Shown here: positions 54,887 through 63,711 of the stretch, piece after piece
How the letters are laid out: the number at the start of each line of letters is the position of its first letter
How positions within the stretch are numbered: the stretch's first letter is position 1
Assembly (NCBI RefSeq): GCF_019139535.1
Contig: NZ_CP077073.1
Coordinates: 4,802,501 to 4,866,500, forward strand
Direction: 5' to 3'
Source of the DNA: Pseudomonas muyukensis
Lineage (GTDB): Bacteria; Pseudomonadota; Gammaproteobacteria; Pseudomonadales; Pseudomonadaceae
Length of the DNA stretch: 64,000 nt
Translations under genes and position numbers: made by a program
The notes under the pieces: model-generated
Seen by the model: the letters and a program-made list of their open reading frames with translations, nothing else
The model's database searches: none
What the model was told of the DNA's origin: nothing

Positions 54887-57181
54887 TTAAAGTGCAATGT
54901 GTGGGGTGTCGGCCAACTGCACCGAACGGGCCTGGCGCATCAGCTCCTCCAGCTGGCGCCGGGCGATGGCCTCCAGCTGTTGCAGCACCGAAGGGTCATC
55001 GAGGCTGTTGCTGAACGTGACCGGCATGTTGGCGGTGAAGGTGAATTGCTGGTTGATTGGCGCGGGCGGGACCGCTGGCGTTGCCGTCGCTACCGATGGC
55101 GCGGGTAGCGGCGGCTGTGCTGCGGGGCTATCCATTGCCCGCACCGTTTCCCCCAGGCCTGGCTTGGCGGCGGGCTCTTCCTTGCCCGAACCCAGCGCCT
55201 TGCCCAGCCAGCCACCGATACTTTCACCTCCCATGCTGCCCAGCACGCCACCGATCAGGCCGCCAATCGCGGTGCCGATCACCGGCACCACCGAACCGAT
55301 GGCCGCACCTGCCGCAGCACCGGCCAGGCCGCCTCCCAGGCCACCGACGGCGGTACCATAACCCTCGAGTTTCTGCTCGGGGGTGGCATCGCTGTTGTAG
55401 GTCTCGGCAAGTTGCAGGCCGGTGTCGAGCAAGGCGGCACCCGGGATGCGCCTGAACACTCGCCTTGCCACCGAGGCACCGGCGTTGCCGGCCCCTGCCC
55501 TGCCCACCAGCCCCGTGAACGCAGTACCGGCAAGCCCGACCGCGCGGGTCGGCGATGCAGTGGCTGGCGGGCTGTCCGGGACAGCTTCCTGGGCCTCGAA
55601 GAAGGCCGCCTCATCCTCGGCTTCGTCGACCTCTTCTTCCTCCTCCTCTTCCTCCGCCTCCTCGGCATCGTCACTCGCTTTCGGCATGCGAGCGGCAGCG
55701 GCAGGTGCCTTGGCTTTGTCGGCAGGAGCATCGTTGGCGGCAGGCTTGTCGGAGAACAAGCCATGAAGCGTCTTGCCAGCCAGGCCGCCGAGACCTTCAC
55801 CGATCATTTCGCCAAGCTCGCCGCCGTACTTCTGGATCTGCTTGTTCTTGGTCACGCCGCCGAGCAGTTCGGCCCCAAGACTCCCCAGTACGCTCCCGAA
55901 AGCGGCGCCCACCGCCTCGGCCTGGTCCTCGCTCTTGTCCTTGAGCATGGCCAGGCCAAGCTTGGTCGCGCCCTTGGCGGCGGCCTTGCCACCATTGTCC
56001 CTAATGCCGTTGGTGATCTCGTTGCGCCGCTCGGGAGACTGCCCTTGATAGCTCCGCGCGCCCCAGGCGGCAAACGCGGTCCCCCCCAGCGCGCCTGCCG
56101 CGATCAATCCGCCCTGCATGATCTCCCGAGCGCCATTGGCGGGCCCCTCGGGGGGACGCTGTTGAACCACAGCAGCGCTCTCGGGTGCGGCGCTTCGGGC
56201 CTCTCCAGGCCCCGTGGCGGCCCCCTCGGGCACCTCGGCAGAACGTTGCGCTGAAGCGTCAGCCGCAGCCTTGTCCTTGCCTGAAGCATCGTTGGCGGCG
56301 GGTGTATCGGAGAACCAGCCGAAGACTGTCTTGCCAATCAGCCCACCGACGCCTTCACCGATCATTTCGCCGATTTCGCCACCGTACTTCTGGATCTGCT
56401 GGTTCTTGGTCAGGCCACCCAGGAGCTCCGCTGCGAGGTTGCCGAGTACGCCTCCAAGGGCTGCGCCTGCAGCCTCGGCCTTATCCTCGCCCTTGTCCTT
56501 GAGCATGGCCAAGCCAAGCCTGGTGACGCCCTTGGCGCCAGCCTTGCCACCGTTCTCCTGCAGTCCCCTGGTGATCTCACTTTGTCTTTCGGGCGTTCGG
56601 CTTTGATAATACGCACGGGCTCCCCAAGCAGTGCCAGCGGCTACAGCAACAGTACCGACACCGACCGCTCCAGCCTTGAACACCGCCAAACCAGCATTCG
56701 CCGACGCCAGAGGCACTCGCCCCTGCTCCCCGCTGCGCGCCTCGGGCGGATCACCCCGGGCCGGCCGTGGTGCGGGGCTCGTCCCCTCCAGCAAAGCCGC
56801 CTTGCGCTGCTCCAACGTGGGGACTGGAGATTGCTTGGCAGCGGCCGCACTCGAGGCCACCACCATCGCACGCAGTTCCAGCGGCTTGCGCCCAAGGGAC
56901 AGGTACAGCCTGCGCAAGCGCTCGACCTCGTTCACCTCAAGGCGCAATCGATCGAGCTGCGCCTCATGGGCACCTGCCTGGTCGTTATCCAGCTGCCTTT
57001 CGGCCTGGCCCACCTTGTCCAGCTCGAGCCCCAGGCGGATGACCTCGCCGATCAACCGCCCGAGCCGGGTCCCGTCCGCTTGCCTGCGCAGGCGCTCGAC
57101 CTGGCCACGCAAGCTGTCGACGGACCTGCCCAATGCCTGGTCGCGGGTGACGCCTAGGGTGAACACCTGTGTGTTCGCCAT
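54887..57181 (-). CDS. Tail tape measure protein with internal duplication
   Basis: A 764-residue tape measure protein, in the position of P2 gpT. Residues 25-110 are coiled coil. Residues 186-298 and 373-485 are near-identical copies of one ~113-residue module (WGAR ... NGGKA-AKG ... LGLAMLKDK ... IQKYGGE-GEMIGEG-GGL-GKT ... PAANDA). An acidic stretch (505-524, mostly Glu) and a glycine-rich hydrophobic region (620-680, GSVVPVIGTAIGGLIGG) follow. If helical at 1.5 A per residue, 764 residues give about 115 nm. ATG 57181 follows AAGGAGCAAG. Confidence 0.85.
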   Translation of the reverse strand: MANTQVFTLGVTRDQALGRSVDSLRGQVERLRRQADGTRLGRLIGEVIRLGLELDKVGQAERQLDNDQAGAHEAQLDRLRLEVNEVERLRRLYLSLGRKPLELRAMVVASSAAAAKQSPVPTLEQRKAALLEGTSPAPRPARGDPPEARSGEQGRVPLASANAGLAVFKAGAVGVGTVAVAAGTAWGARAYYQSRTPERQSEITRGLQENGGKAGAKGVTRLGLAMLKDKGEDKAEAAGAALGGVLGNLAAELLGGLTKNQQIQKYGGEIGEMIGEGVGGLIGKTVFGWFSDTPAANDASGKDKAAADASAQRSAEVPEGAATGPGEARSAAPESAAVVQQRPPEGPANGAREIMQGGLIAAGALGGTAFAAWGARSYQGQSPERRNEITNGIRDNGGKAAAKGATKLGLAMLKDKSEDQAEAVGAAFGSVLGSLGAELLGGVTKNKQIQKYGGELGEMIGEGLGGLAGKTLHGLFSDKPAANDAPADKAKAPAAAARMPKASDDAEEAEEEEEEEEVDEAEDEAAFFEAQEAVPDSPPATASPTRAVGLAGTAFTGLVGRAGAGNAGASVARRVFRRIPGAALLDTGLQLAETYNSDATPEQKLEGYGTAVGGLGGGLAGAAAGAAIGSVVPVIGTAIGGLIGGVLGSMGGESIGGWLGKALGSGKEEPAAKPGLGETVRAMDSPAAQPPLPAPSVATATPAVPPAPINQQFTFTANMPVTFSNSLDDPSVLQQLEAIARRQLEELMRQARSVQLADTPHIAL

Positions 57182-57194
57182 GGCTTGCTCCTTG

Positions 57195-57311
57195 TCACTC
57201 CGTCAGCCACCAGACCATGTCGCTGTACGACATGGTCATGATTTCGCTGGCGGAAAAGTTCAGCTCCTTGGCCAGCCGCCGGGCGGCGGCCTTCTGCCGG
57301 GCAGGGTCAAA
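57195..57311 (-). CDS. gpE'-like frameshift extension of gpE
   Basis: After the gpE stop, the next frame is open from 57365 and encodes 38 residues to the stop at 57195: FDPARQKAAARRLAKELN, then FSASEIMTMSYSDMVWWLTE. This matches the gpE' part of P2-type tail chaperones, which is made as a gpE-gpE' fusion by ribosomal frameshift. It has no ribosome site of its own. The frame needs a +1 (or -2) shift; a GTT-TGA-C at the gpE end resembles the release-factor-2 shift site. Confidence 0.7.
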   Translation of the reverse strand, partial: FDPARQKAAARRLAKELNFSASEIMTMSYSDMVWWLTE

Positions 57312-57609
57312 CCTCGTCGTCCTGCACCAGGCGAAAATAGCCGTTCTGCAGGCGGCTGTAGTCCTTCAGGGCCAGGCCCTCCAGGTCCTTGACGCCGACT
57401 TCGGCCAGCGAGGCGAACAGGTTCAGCTCGCGCTGTTCGTCATCGCCCGCGCCACCGGCCTGGGCGTTGCGGATGTCACGCACGGTCGGTGCGCGCAAAG
57501 ACAGGCTGTCGACCTGCACGCCGTTGGCCTCGCTGGGGCGCGACAGGCGCACGGTCACGCGCTCGGCGTCGACGGTCAGCCATTGTGGAAGTTTCTTCGC
57601 TTGAGTCAT
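57307..57609 (-). CDS. Tail assembly chaperone gpE-like
   Basis: A 100-residue protein of the P2 gpE family (LPQWLTVDAERVTVRLSRPSE ... LKDYSRLQNGYFRLVQDDEV), located between tube and tape measure genes as in P2. It coats the tape measure during tail assembly. Its last codons form the frameshift junction to gpE'. ATG 57609 follows AAGGAGAACGC. Confidence 0.87.
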   Translation of the reverse strand: MTQAKKLPQWLTVDAERVTVRLSRPSEANGVQVDSLSLRAPTVRDIRNAQAGGAGDDEQRELNLFASLAEVGVKDLEGLALKDYSRLQNGYFRLVQDDEV

Positions 57610-57621
57610 CGAGCGTTCTCC

Positions 57622-58131
57622 TTAAAGACCCAGTGCCGCGCGCTGGGCGGCCAGTTGGTCGACACCATCGATCACCCGTTTCATGCCCAGGGCATCGATT
57701 TCGTAGACCAGGCGGCCATCGACCTCGAGCTTGTAGTAGGTGACGGCGACGCTGTGCTTGATCTCGGCCTTGTCACCGGACTTCCAGTCGCCCATGTCGA
57801 CTTCCTTGAGCGCACCACGCAGGGTGACGATCACCGGGTTGATCTTGCCCTTGAGGCCCTTGAAGGCGCCGCGGAAGGTACCGTTGAAGCCGGTGCCGTC
57901 GGCCAGGCCGAAGAACTTCAGCGACTCGCGGCGCACGCCGGTGGTGGTGAAGGCGGCTTCCTGCTTCTCCATGCCCTGGTCCAGCTCGACCGGCATGTCC
58001 ATGCCGCCGGGGCGGTACTCCTCGGTCTTCAGGGTGAGCTTGGGCAGGGTCAGGCTGGGTACGTCGCCCTGAAAGCTGACGCCATCGACGAACAGGTTCA
58101 GGTTGGCCAGTGTTTCGGGAATCATTGCCAT
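57622..58131 (-). CDS. Tail tube protein (P2 FII-like)
   Basis: A 169-residue protein with the family start MIPETLANLNLFVDGVSFQGDVPSLTLPKL (an MA codon pair precedes). It forms the inner tube rings of contractile tails. It follows the sheath gene by 13 bp; both have strong ribosome sites for high expression. Confidence 0.93.
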   Translation of the reverse strand: MAMIPETLANLNLFVDGVSFQGDVPSLTLPKLTLKTEEYRPGGMDMPVELDQGMEKQEAAFTTTGVRRESLKFFGLADGTGFNGTFRGAFKGLKGKINPVIVTLRGALKEVDMGDWKSGDKAEIKHSVAVTYYKLEVDGRLVYEIDALGMKRVIDGVDQLAAQRAALGL

Positions 58132-58144
58132 GTAGGTGCGCTCC

Positions 58145-59311
58145 TTAAGCGGCGGAATCGAGGACTTCGGTCAGCCACTGGTTGGTGACTTCGACGCGGA
58201 AATTGGGGTTTTCGGCAGGCGGCACATCGGTGAAGCGGATGTTCCAGTACACCTTGCCCTGCTCCAGCTGGCTGGCGGTGTTCAGCTCCGGGTCGGCGAA
58301 CACCTCGAAGTTGATGATCGCGCCCTGGTTCTTCAGGTCGCGCATGAAGGCCTGCAAGCCTTCGGTGACGTCCTTGACGTAAGTGGCGGTGATGGAGCGG
58401 TCGACGGCCCACTTGTGGCCGTAGAGGATCGCGTCCATGACGATGTCCATGGTCCGCACGCGGGTGACGAAGGCCCATTTCGGGTCGCTCGACAGGGTAC
58501 GGTTGCCCCACAGGCGGAAGCCGTCGTCGCGGATGATGGTGGCGATGTTGGCGTTGTTCAGCAGGTTGGCGCGGCAGCTGTCGTCGCCATCGAGGAACTC
58601 CACGGCGCGGCTGGTGCCGGTGATGCCGACGAACTCCTTGTTCGACGGCGAAGCCCAGAAGCCGTACTCGCGGTCGGTGAAGGCGAACAGGCCAGCGACC
58701 CAGGCCGAGCCTGGCGCATCGACGGTGGCCTGTTCGGCGTTGTCCCAGTAGCGCACGCCTGGGTCGACCAGGAAGGCGCGCTTGGCGCCGAAGTTCTTGG
58801 CGTAGGCGATGGCCGCTTCGTCGGTGCTGTTGGGGCCGTCGATGATGGCGATGGCGCGCAGCTTGTCGGCCAGGGCCACCAGGGCGGTGCCGACGGCTGG
58901 GGTGGCGCTGTGCTTGGGGGTGACCAGCAGGCGTGGCTGGGCGTTGAAACGGCTCTTGCCGTCGAGCAGCGCCTGCAGGCCGGTGCGCTTGCCGTCGGCC
59001 AGCACGTTGCCGATGATCGCCGAGGTCTGCTCGGCGGCGTCTTCGAGCTTGGCCACGCCGCAGGCGACGATGACCGCCTTGGCGCGGCTGTAGATGGCGC
59101 GGCAGGCCTTGGTGATCGCCGCGTCCTGGCCGAACGCCGCGACCGCTTCGCGCTCGCTGGTGATCAGCACCAGGTCATTGGCCTTGGCGCTGGCGCCCGG
59201 GCCTTCGCTGAAGGTGTCGACCAGGCCGATGATCGAGGACGACGGCAGCGCGATGCTGCGGGCGCCGGTGTCGACGTTGGTCACGGTGACGCCGTGGAAG
59301 AATCCACTCAT
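58145..59311 (-). CDS. Contractile tail sheath protein (P2 FI-like)
   Basis: A 388-residue sheath protein. The N-terminus (MSGFFHGVTVTNVDTGARSI) and the C-terminal domain from YILYGHKWAVDRSITATYVKDVTEGLQAFMRDLK on match P2 FI. It contracts to drive the tube through the target envelope. A terminator lies upstream, between it and the second fibre gene, so a promoter of its own may exist in 59312-59431. Confidence 0.94.
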   Translation of the reverse strand: MSGFFHGVTVTNVDTGARSIALPSSSIIGLVDTFSEGPGASAKANDLVLITSEREAVAAFGQDAAITKACRAIYSRAKAVIVACGVAKLEDAAEQTSAIIGNVLADGKRTGLQALLDGKSRFNAQPRLLVTPKHSATPAVGTALVALADKLRAIAIIDGPNSTDEAAIAYAKNFGAKRAFLVDPGVRYWDNAEQATVDAPGSAWVAGLFAFTDREYGFWASPSNKEFVGITGTSRAVEFLDGDDSCRANLLNNANIATIIRDDGFRLWGNRTLSSDPKWAFVTRVRTMDIVMDAILYGHKWAVDRSITATYVKDVTEGLQAFMRDLKNQGAIINFEVFADPELNTASQLEQGKVYWNIRFTDVPPAENPNFRVEVTNQWLTEVLDSAA

Positions 59312-59336
59312 GTAGGTTTGCTCCAGGTTCAGATAT

Positions 59337-59362
59337 GAAAAGGCCCCGCTGGTGCGGGGCCT
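59337..59362 (-). terminator. Terminator inside the tailocin cluster
   Basis: On the minus strand, AGGCCCCGC and GCGGGGCCT pair across ACCA and run into TTTTC. It lies 25 bp before the sheath start and downstream of the second fibre gene, and so separates fibre from sheath transcription. Confidence 0.8.
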
Positions 59363-59431
59363 GGACAGGCTTGACTCAGGTAGAGAGCAGCCCTGTATAG
59401 GTAGGTGTCTATTGATTGATGCGAAGCCGAT

Positions 59432-60316
59432 TCAGATCAGTTTGATACGGCTTGGATAGGCTATGTTGCGAGGTCTTACAGCACCAAAGTAGACACTGTT
59501 CGCCGCAATTGTTTGTGTAGTGACGGACGCCGTCGTCGTCGACACCGCTACGGTTTCGTTTGTATCAGCGACATCGAAAAACTTAGGTTTCATATTTTGC
59601 ATTCGCCGGAATGACGAAACTGCATCAACGATCTCCCCATGTACCAGCGAAGCGGACTGGTATGAACCAGGCGTTCGTGTCGGATCCACTGCGCGTCCCT
59701 CGTCAAGCGAGCGCATGAACTCACCGCGCAGCTCGGGGATACGGAAAGTGCTGGTCCCGTCACCACGGGTCCATCCACCTTCCATCCCGGCCCTTTGAGC
59801 ATCGTTTACCAGCATTCCGGACTGCTCGGCGTGGTCCCATAGCCAGGGCCAATCGCCACGCCCCAACAACCGAGCATCAGGCCGTCCCCAGCCGCCTGGG
59901 TTGGTGGCTGTCGTGGTTTCAAAGGCGATGCGTCCCAGCGGGGTGTTATCGAACCGGTCGAGCAGCAGCCAGTTACCAACGCCATCACTGCGTAAATGCC
60001 AAAAGTCACCGGCGCCCAGCAGCACAAAGTGGCCATAGCCTGCCGGGCGCAGATGGGTATGAAACTTGACCGACTCGCCGCCTGCGGCCCGCACGGTCAG
60101 GTTGTTGCCGCTGTTGTCGATCCGTTGCACGCGGATGTCCATCGGCTTGGTCGCCGCCGGCAGCACAATCAACAGCGAGCCGGCGGAGGCATCGACCAGT
60201 ACCACGCCGGTATCATTCTCGGTCAACACTTTGTTGGCGATGATCGGGGCATTGTTCAGCCCTCGTACCGCCAGCAAGCCGCGCTCAATCGCGGCCAGAT
60301 CATCGGCGCGACTCAT
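59432..60316 (-). CDS. Second tail fibre protein with one collar domain
   Basis: A 294-residue protein. Residues 25-110 form a beta-rich shaft (SLLIVLPAATKPMDIRVQRIDNSGNNLTVRAAGG). Residues ~125-225 are a phage tail collar-type domain (LGRIAFETTT ... WTRGDGTSTFRIPELRGEFMRSLDEGRAVDP). The end (AVRPRNIAYPSRIKLI) recalls the terminal ETRPRNIAV of fibre tips. Its start overlaps the fibre chaperone stop (ATGA). GC falls to about 43-47% over its last ~250 bp. It could be an alternative receptor-binding protein. Confidence 0.75.
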   Translation of the reverse strand: MSRADDLAAIERGLLAVRGLNNAPIIANKVLTENDTGVVLVDASAGSLLIVLPAATKPMDIRVQRIDNSGNNLTVRAAGGESVKFHTHLRPAGYGHFVLLGAGDFWHLRSDGVGNWLLLDRFDNTPLGRIAFETTTATNPGGWGRPDARLLGRGDWPWLWDHAEQSGMLVNDAQRAGMEGGWTRGDGTSTFRIPELRGEFMRSLDEGRAVDPTRTPGSYQSASLVHGEIVDAVSSFRRMQNMKPKFFDVADTNETVAVSTTTASVTTQTIAANSVYFGAVRPRNIAYPSRIKLI

Positions 60317-60711
60317 TGATCACCCCCTGATTGCTCAAGGAAAGCCGGGGGCACCGGCCGCGCTGATACGTCAGGAAACGCCTCGGACTGGGGCCAGTCG
60401 CGCAAAGCCTGCATGAACACCAGCAGCTCGGCGAACTGATCGGCGGTCAGCGTGGTGGTGGCGCCAATTTCCAGCTGGTCGCGGTGCCGATCACGCAGCC
60501 AGACCGCTCCGGCCAACATCTTGTCGCGCCACCCTCTTTCCGCAGATACCGCTCCAACAGCATTTACAATGTTCATCCGCCTAATGAACGAAACATAGCG
60601 TTCATCGTTTTCCTCTACCTCACCGAGGTTTAGGTAATACATAGGGTCTTGTGGCCCTGCGAATGAGGCGCAAACCTCGGCATGCGTGGCACTCTTAAAT
60701 TGTACGTGCAT
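60313..60711 (-). CDS. Tail fibre assembly chaperone
   Basis: A 132-residue protein whose C-terminal half (ERGWRDKMLAGAVWLRDRHRDQL ... FVMQALRDWPQSEAFPDVSARPVPPAFL type pattern) matches the phage tail assembly chaperone family that folds fibre tips. The start ATG 60711 uses the AAGGGG right after the fibre stop; GTG 60717 is also open. The N-terminal half is lower in GC (about 47%) than the C-terminal half (about 62%), matching the tip of the fibre upstream. Confidence 0.78.
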   Translation of the reverse strand: MHVQFKSATHAEVCASFAGPQDPMYYLNLGEVEENDERYVSFIRRMNIVNAVGAVSAERGWRDKMLAGAVWLRDRHRDQLEIGATTTLTADQFAELLVFMQALRDWPQSEAFPDVSARPVPPAFLEQSGGDQ

Positions 60712-60720
60712 AAACACCCC

Positions 60721-63711
60721 TTAAAACATATAGCTACGAACGTTGACTTGGTAACCGCCATTAGAACCATTCATCATGCTGTAAGCGATGTTCTGCGGAG
60801 TGCTCATTATCAGGTCACCATAACCGCCTCCAGTCATGGCGGAGTTTGTTACCGACGCCATCACAGCAAAACCACCTGTACCCTGAGTGTTACCGGCCAG
60901 ATTCATTGCAACTCCCTGACCCGCAGAAAGTTGGTTGGCACTTGCATACACCCCAACCTTTTTTGCGTTGAAGGGGACGGCCGGAGCAATATTTAGCGGC
61001 ACCAAGTCAAGGCTGTAGCTCGAACTAATATTCAGCACATTCTTCTGTATGATTTGAACTTCTCGATCAAGCTGAGAAACAATTGCGAAGGTATTGGCAG
61101 TCGTATGCATTGGCACAATACTGATTAACGCAGAAGCATTGAAGCCTCCGGGCATATGTGCTCCGGCGTAAATTTCGGAGACAGCGGCCGCCGCACTGGC
61201 ATTTACCGCCATAACCGCCACTTCCTTGGTCGCGGTATTGAGCAACGCATACAGTGCGGCAAAACCATTCGCTGGGATCGTACCCGTGTCAACACCGCCC
61301 TTACCAACAACGGTGAGGTTGACTACCTGTTTAAAATTCCTGATACAGTAAGTCCGCCCATCCCCTGAACCTACGATAATCTCAGTTGCTGTAAATGTGG
61401 CGCTCGATGAAATCGACGTAACGCTCATCGACGCATTACGCATGCTACCAACGACAGGGCCATTCACAGCTTGCTCATCGACTGCTGCCGCCAACGCAGC
61501 AACATCGATCTGCCCCTGATTCACAGGCGCATTCCAAGCCTTGATACACCACATGACCGCCAGGTTGCGTGGGCGAGTCTCCCCACCGCCCGTGGAGGTA
61601 AGGTTTGTGAAGTTTGTACCTGTAGCGACTCCACCAGCATCAGCGCCGACAAAGAACGGGCCGCCGGTGTTATCCAGAACATTGGATGCCCACATCGGGG
61701 CTCCGTGACCATGGCTCTTGAAGGCGTCAAGTTGGTTGCTGCCAAGCTCACGCCCGACATCAACCCCTCGCCCATGATCCCAACCACGCAGGAATTCTCC
61801 TCGCGAGTCCGGCAAGCGGAAGAACCCTGCCGGCTCTACACCTTTGTTGTACGTGGTGCCCAGGTAAGCCGCCAGATCCGGGTAGGTCGCCGCGCTTTGA
61901 AGACTGCCATCAAGCTCGAGGTAACCGGCTGGTACCTCGGCCTTGGGGAACGGCAGGATCGCACCGACAGGTGTCGAGGAGCGCAATACCGTCAGTTCGG
62001 CAACAAGGGCCGCGACGTCGATCTGGCCCTGATTTACCGGCGCGCTCCAGGCCTTGATGCACCACATTACGGCAATGCTTCGGGGCCTCGTCTCCACACC
62101 ACCAGTAGAGCCAGATACCAAGCCACCAATTGCGCCAGACATAGAGCCTGGCGAAGTTTCAATGTAGCCCTTGGCCGTCGAGGAAGAGCTGCCGTAAGCC
62201 TTGCCAAACACGGTGGAAGGGGTAGCCGCCGCGCCGGTAACTCCGCTCGCACCTTGCCCACCGCCGACGTTGTCCACGAAGCTCACATCCTTGTGGTAGT
62301 GAGACTTCAGGGATTCGTCTATCCATGTTCCCACTCCTCGCCCTGGATCTACACCGCGTCCATGATCCCAACCTCGCAAAAACTCACCGCGGGTATCCGG
62401 CAGGCGGAAGAATCCTGCAGCCTCATTGCCCGTGTTGAACGCCCCACCCAGGTAAGCAGCCAGGTCCGGATACACCGCCGCACTCTGGGTACTGCCGTCG
62501 ACCTCAAGGAAGCCCGCCGGCACCGTCCCCCTCGGGAACGGCAGCATGGTTCCCACCGGCAACGCCGATGCAGTATTCAGCAGCGCCTGGGTCTCGGCCT
62601 TGGTGTAGCTGTTCGCAGCCTGGAACGAACTGAATGCCAGGATCTCCACAGCTTCGCCAAGGCTGCACGGAGCCTTGAAGGTGATTTTCAGGCCATCGGA
62701 CAGGTAGTCGGTGATCTCGCGGCCATTGCGCAGCACGATGGTGCTGCCGACGGTATGCGCCAGGTTGAAGACGGTCTGGCCGACCGACGCCTCGAATGAA
62801 AAGCGCTCGAACGCCCTGCTTGCGCCGACACCACCGCCTAGTTGGAAACTGGTTCCGTCGTAATTCAGGTCGTACAGGACACCGCTACGGATGTCACCGC
62901 CTACCAAGTCGACCAGGCCGGCATTGCCGGACTTCTTCACTGCCACGGCGGCCAAGCCATTGATACGCACCGTCACGGCACCGGTATTGGTGGCGCTGGC
63001 TTGGAACTGGAAGCGCTGGCCAGGGGCATAGGCTGCCAGGGCCGATTCGCCGCTCTTGAGTTTCAGTGTCAAGGCATTGGCGGTGCCGGTGGCAATACCA
63101 AGCCAGGCTAGCGGCCCGACGTCTTTGGCCGCGTCGGCACGACGCAGGTACTGCGGGTGGGGGTCGGCTGCCTCCAGATGCGCCTTGAGTTGGTTACGCG
63201 CATACAACTCTGCCGCTTCGCGGGCTTTGTCGACGTAATCGCGAGTGGCCAGGACGATACTCGGGTCGATCTTGAGCGTGACATTGGCGAGGTTGCCGAA
63301 CACCACATGCATGCGGATGGTCTGGGTGCGCCCGGAACCTTGTGCCAGCAGCGGCTTGTAGCTGGGCGCCGGTTTGGCCACGGCAATGAAGTTGCCGTTG
63401 GCATCCTCCAGCGCCAGCTCGCGGATCCACCAGCCACCGGTTTCCGGTGGCAGAACCAGTTCGGCCACCAGCACGCCAGGGTCGGCAGGCGATTGATACA
63501 GGGCATTGAGTTGAGCCCGATAGACCTGGCGCACCAGCGCGGTCTGGGTTGGTTTGGGCGTTGGGTCGGGGGTCTGCGAAGGCTCGCCGCCAGCATCACC
63601 GATCAACATGTGGGTGATGTTCCAGGGCAGCCCCAGCACGGCGGTGTTGGCCTGCTGGGCGATGCCCACGTTGGTCAGGAACCCACCGAATTGGGTCGTT
63701 GAGTTAGCCAT
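60721..63711 (-). CDS. Main tail fibre with tandem collar modules
   Basis: A 996-residue fibre. Residues 1-160 are the P2 gpH-type baseplate-attachment domain (QFGGFLTNVGIAQQANTAV). Residues 160-380 are shaft with DPHPQYL. Residues 385-569 and 581-740 are two copies of a collar module, each from PVG-[TA]-[MI]-LPFP to AVMWCIKAW-[SN]-APVNQGQIDVAAL, a segment that normally sits near the end of a fibre. Residues 750-996 add a different domain. GC drops to 37-48% over that last part. Its start overlaps gpI by 8 nt. Confidence 0.88.
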   Translation of the reverse strand: MANSTTQFGGFLTNVGIAQQANTAVLGLPWNITHMLIGDAGGEPSQTPDPTPKPTQTALVRQVYRAQLNALYQSPADPGVLVAELVLPPETGGWWIRELALEDANGNFIAVAKPAPSYKPLLAQGSGRTQTIRMHVVFGNLANVTLKIDPSIVLATRDYVDKAREAAELYARNQLKAHLEAADPHPQYLRRADAAKDVGPLAWLGIATGTANALTLKLKSGESALAAYAPGQRFQFQASATNTGAVTVRINGLAAVAVKKSGNAGLVDLVGGDIRSGVLYDLNYDGTSFQLGGGVGASRAFERFSFEASVGQTVFNLAHTVGSTIVLRNGREITDYLSDGLKITFKAPCSLGEAVEILAFSSFQAANSYTKAETQALLNTASALPVGTMLPFPRGTVPAGFLEVDGSTQSAAVYPDLAAYLGGAFNTGNEAAGFFRLPDTRGEFLRGWDHGRGVDPGRGVGTWIDESLKSHYHKDVSFVDNVGGGQGASGVTGAAATPSTVFGKAYGSSSSTAKGYIETSPGSMSGAIGGLVSGSTGGVETRPRSIAVMWCIKAWSAPVNQGQIDVAALVAELTVLRSSTPVGAILPFPKAEVPAGYLELDGSLQSAATYPDLAAYLGTTYNKGVEPAGFFRLPDSRGEFLRGWDHGRGVDVGRELGSNQLDAFKSHGHGAPMWASNVLDNTGGPFFVGADAGGVATGTNFTNLTSTGGGETRPRNLAVMWCIKAWNAPVNQGQIDVAALAAAVDEQAVNGPVVGSMRNASMSVTSISSSATFTATEIIVGSGDGRTYCIRNFKQVVNLTVVGKGGVDTGTIPANGFAALYALLNTATKEVAVMAVNASAAAAVSEIYAGAHMPGGFNASALISIVPMHTTANTFAIVSQLDREVQIIQKNVLNISSSYSLDLVPLNIAPAVPFNAKKVGVYASANQLSAGQGVAMNLAGNTQGTGGFAVMASVTNSAMTGGGYGDLIMSTPQNIAYSMMNGSNGGYQVNVRSYMF

